The notes beneath the pieces were generated by a model. That model saw nothing but the letters and a program-made list of their open reading frames with translations, was not told the origin of the DNA and made no database searches. Below, one piece after another: positions 6,680 to 7,842 of a stretch of 7,842 bases of DNA (position 1 is the first letter of the stretch; each line of letters starts with the position of its first letter). The DNA is taken from the NCBI GenBank assembly GCA_027858595.1, contig JAQICK010000274.1, positions 1-7,842 on the forward strand, given 5' to 3'. Source of the stretch: Melioribacteraceae bacterium. GTDB lineage: Bacteria > Bacteroidota > Ignavibacteria > Ignavibacteriales > Melioribacteraceae. Both the position numbers and the translations under genes were made by a program.

Positions 6680-7084
6680 ATGAAAATATTTAATCAATCT
6701 GGTGTTATTCCATATCGTAAATATAAAAATGTAATTGAAGTTTTACTCATCACCACTCGCAAGGGAAACTGGACTATTCCAAAAGGGATTATAGAGGACG
6801 ACCATACTCCACAAGAATCCGCATTAAAAGAATCAGTTGAAGAAGCTGGAGTTTGGGGCATTGTTTCTGAAATAAAAGTTGGCTCGTATAAATATAAAAA
6901 GTGGGGCGGAACTTGCAATGTAAAAGTATATACTATGGAAGTAACTAAAGTTTATACAAAATGGGAAGAGGATCATTTCAGAGAACGGCTTTGGGTTCCA
7001 GTTGAAAAAATTAAGAAAATGATTAAGAAGAAAAAATTAGTTGAATTGATTAATAATGCTTTTGACAAAAGAAGTATACCCTAA
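6680..7084 (+). CDS. Nudix hydrolase with a degenerate Nudix box
   Basis: A 134-residue Nudix-fold protein, expected to cleave a nucleoside diphosphate linked to another moiety, or a diphosphoinositol/dinucleoside polyphosphate. The fold's opening is SGVIPYR with VLLITTRKGNWTIPKG (21-36). The Nudix box spans 36-58 (GIIEDDH, TPQESAL, KESVEEAGV). The metal-binding EE (Glu54, Glu55) and Glu51 are present, but the first conserved Glu of G-x5-E is His42 and the R of REU is Lys50. This form resembles the small Nudix subgroup with the WxxPKG...KEAxEEAG pattern, some of whose relatives are polyphosphate hydrolases. The C-terminal part (GSYKYKKW, then ERLWVPVEKI) also fits that subgroup. The ATG at 6680 has only a weak upstream GTGAA. 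The HAD gene follows after 12 bases, so the two are probably co-transcribed. Substrate unknown. Confidence 0.9.
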   Translation: MKIFNQSGVIPYRKYKNVIEVLLITTRKGNWTIPKGIIEDDHTPQESALKESVEEAGVWGIVSEIKVGSYKYKKWGGTCNVKVYTMEVTKVYTKWEEDHFRERLWVPVEKIKKMIKKKKLVELINNAFDKRSIP

Positions 7085-7096
7085 GAAATAAAAAAA

Positions 7097-7711
7097 ATGA
7101 AAAGTGATATAAAAGTAATAGTTTTCGATTTAGGAAATGTTCTCATCCCCTTTGACTACAACAGAATAATTGTAGCAATGAATAAAATTGATGTCGGACT
7201 TGGAGATAGGTTCATTAAAATATATTACGATAATTACAACATCCATAGAGAGTTTGAAAAATGGGAATTGAGTAATGATGAATTTATTCAAATCTTAACT
7301 GAGTGGACAGAAAACAAAATCTCAGAAAAAAACTTAAAACATATCTATGCAGATTTATTTACTGAGAACAAAGAGACTACAGCACTTCTTCCGATATTAA
7401 AACAGAATTACAAACTTGTGCTTTTATCGAACACTAATTTCATTCATCAAAAATATGGATGGGAGAAATATGAGTTTCTTAAACACTTCGACAAGCTAAT
7501 TCTATCTCACGAAGTAGGTTCTACAAAACCAGAAGAGAAAATATTCAGAGCAGTAGAGGGTTTTACAAACGAACCTTCTGAAAGCCATATCTTTATTGAC
7601 GATATAGCTGAATACGTTGAAGCTGCAAAGAACTGCAGTTGGAGTGGAATACAGTTTAAATCACACAATCAACTTGTTACTGATTTTAAAAAACTGCGAA
7701 TATTATTGTAA
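7097..7711 (+). CDS. HAD superfamily hydrolase, subfamily IA (YihX-like)
   Basis: A 204-residue haloacid-dehalogenase-fold hydrolase, probably a phosphatase on a small phosphometabolite. Motif I is VFDLGNVL with nucleophile Asp11. The usual second Asp is Gly13, the DxGN variant also found in YihX-like sugar-phosphate phosphatases. Residues 18-90 form a helical cap of the IA type. Motif II is LLSNTN (Ser111), motif III Lys144 in GSTKPEEKIF, and motif IV is FIDDIAEYVEAA (Asp168, Asp169). Length is typical. The ATG is 12 bases after the Nudix stop, with only a weak A-rich ribosome binding site, suggesting an operon. It is the last complete gene of the window. Family assignment is secure; the substrate cannot be read from the sequence. 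Confidence 0.92.
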   Translation: MKSDIKVIVFDLGNVLIPFDYNRIIVAMNKIDVGLGDRFIKIYYDNYNIHREFEKWELSNDEFIQILTEWTENKISEKNLKHIYADLFTENKETTALLPILKQNYKLVLLSNTNFIHQKYGWEKYEFLKHFDKLILSHEVGSTKPEEKIFRAVEGFTNEPSESHIFIDDIAEYVEAAKNCSWSGIQFKSHNQLVTDFKKLRILL

Positions 7712-7730
7712 AGTTAAATGTCCGTCGGTA

Positions 7731-7760
7731 AATTAAGAAACGGTCTCACATTCTTTAATT
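7731..7760 (+). repeat. Upstream inverted repeat that competes with the leader stem
   Basis: AATTAA (7731-7736) pairs with TTAATT (7755-7760), and the following GAA (7737-7739) pairs with TTC (7751-7753) across a one-base bulge. The 11-base loop contains CGGTCTC. This pairing uses the same TTCTTT that can otherwise pair with AAAGAA at 7804-7809, so the two folds exclude each other for that segment. The arms are AT-rich, so the repeat could be chance. Confidence 0.35.
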
Positions 7761-7818
7761 AGTTAGCACCTTATATTAGTAAGGTGGAAAAATGAACTTC
7801 TAAAAAGAAAGGAGACCG
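7741..7818 (+). promoter_or_regulatory. Structured 5' leader with nested hairpins over two Shine-Dalgarno sequences
   Basis: Outer arms CGGTCTC (7741-7747) and GAGACCG (7812-7818) are perfect complements. TTCTTT (7751-7756) and AAAGAA (7804-7809) extend them past a small internal loop. Inside lies a perfect hairpin, CACCTTA (7767-7773) and TAAGGTG (7780-7786), with loop TATTAG. The outer right arm overlaps the Shine-Dalgarno AAAGGAG (7808-7814) of the ATG at 7822. The inner right arm covers AAGGTGG (7781-7787), which precedes a three-codon ORF. Folding of the RNA would therefore hide both ribosome binding sites. It is either a translational control leader or the shielded 5' end of a mobile element. 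Confidence 0.6.
7792..7803 (+). CDS. Possible minimal leader ORF (Met-Asn-Phe-stop)
   Basis: ATG AAC TTC TAA starts four bases after AAGGTGG, one of the best Shine-Dalgarno matches in the window, and ends 18 bases before the ATG of the next gene. Its ribosome binding site lies in the right arm of the inner hairpin. A three-codon ORF easily arises by chance, so only the company of the strong ribosome binding site and the nested hairpins makes it worth recording. The four-base spacing is on the short side. If real, ribosome occupancy here could open or close the downstream stem. Confidence 0.3.
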   Translation: MNF

Positions 7819-7821
7819 CAG

Positions 7822-7842
7822 ATGAAAATTACAAAAAAGAGT
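7822..7842 (+). CDS. Start of an unidentified gene, cut by the window edge
   Basis: ATG at 7822 has an ideal Shine-Dalgarno sequence, AAAGGAG, seven bases upstream, the strongest of the window. Seven codons are visible (MKITKKS), too few to assign a family. A basic start of this kind occurs in some transposases, including IS1380-type ones of Bacteroidota, and the hairpin-rich leader would suit that, but this is a guess. The gene lies 110 bases after the HAD hydrolase on the same strand and is preceded by the nested inverted repeats, so its translation is probably controlled separately from the Nudix-HAD pair. Confidence 0.6.

Noticed and set aside
6694..6918. Minus-strand 74-codon frame inside the Nudix gene
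   Set aside because: It is antisense to the Nudix box region and has no recognisable features.

Overview
This is an AT-rich bacterial window of compact, short-spaced protein genes with no tRNA, rRNA or CRISPR array. Gene content suggests a Gram-negative member of the Bacteroidota/Ignavibacteria or a related FCB lineage: an AI-2E permease, a LicC-type cytidylyltransferase beside a CDP-alcohol phosphotransferase, a remnant outer-membrane beta-barrel gene, and SixA plus Nudix enzymes. Several genes carry purine-rich Shine-Dalgarno-like sequences, so this is not a lineage that has wholly given up SD-led initiation. The taxonomic call is an inference from protein style only.

Layout. (1) 1-1555, plus strand: the 3' end of a cyclic-nucleotide-binding-domain gene overlaps an AI-2E family membrane protein by 11 bases. 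(2) 1575-5194, minus strand, in transcription order: a LysE-like permease, a HisC/CobD-like PLP enzyme, a CDP-alcohol phosphotransferase whose start overlaps the PLP gene's stop (ATGA), and after a 70-base gap holding a GC-rich hairpin, a LicC-like cytidylyltransferase. (3) 5389-6062, plus strand: a broken outer-membrane beta-barrel gene. Its signal peptide is out of frame with the barrel, and the barrel has an in-frame TAA. (4) 6090-7711: a SixA-type histidine phosphatase (minus) diverges from a Nudix hydrolase and a HAD phosphatase (plus), giving three phosphate-cleaving enzymes in a row. (5) 7712-7842: a structured leader precedes a gene of which only seven codons are visible.

How the genes may work together. 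The PLP enzyme, phosphotransferase and cytidylyltransferase look like a self-contained head-group pathway. In the model I favour, a phosphorylated amino acid is decarboxylated to an amino-alcohol phosphate, activated with CTP to a CDP-amino-alcohol, and transferred to a lipid alcohol. That would be a bacterial counterpart of the Kennedy route. The substrate cannot be read from the sequence.

The most unusual non-coding signal is at 7731-7824. There, nested inverted repeats cover two Shine-Dalgarno sequences, one before a possible three-codon ORF (Met-Asn-Phe-stop) and one before the final gene. This could be a translational switch, or the 5' end of a mobile element whose gene is shielded from read-through transcription.
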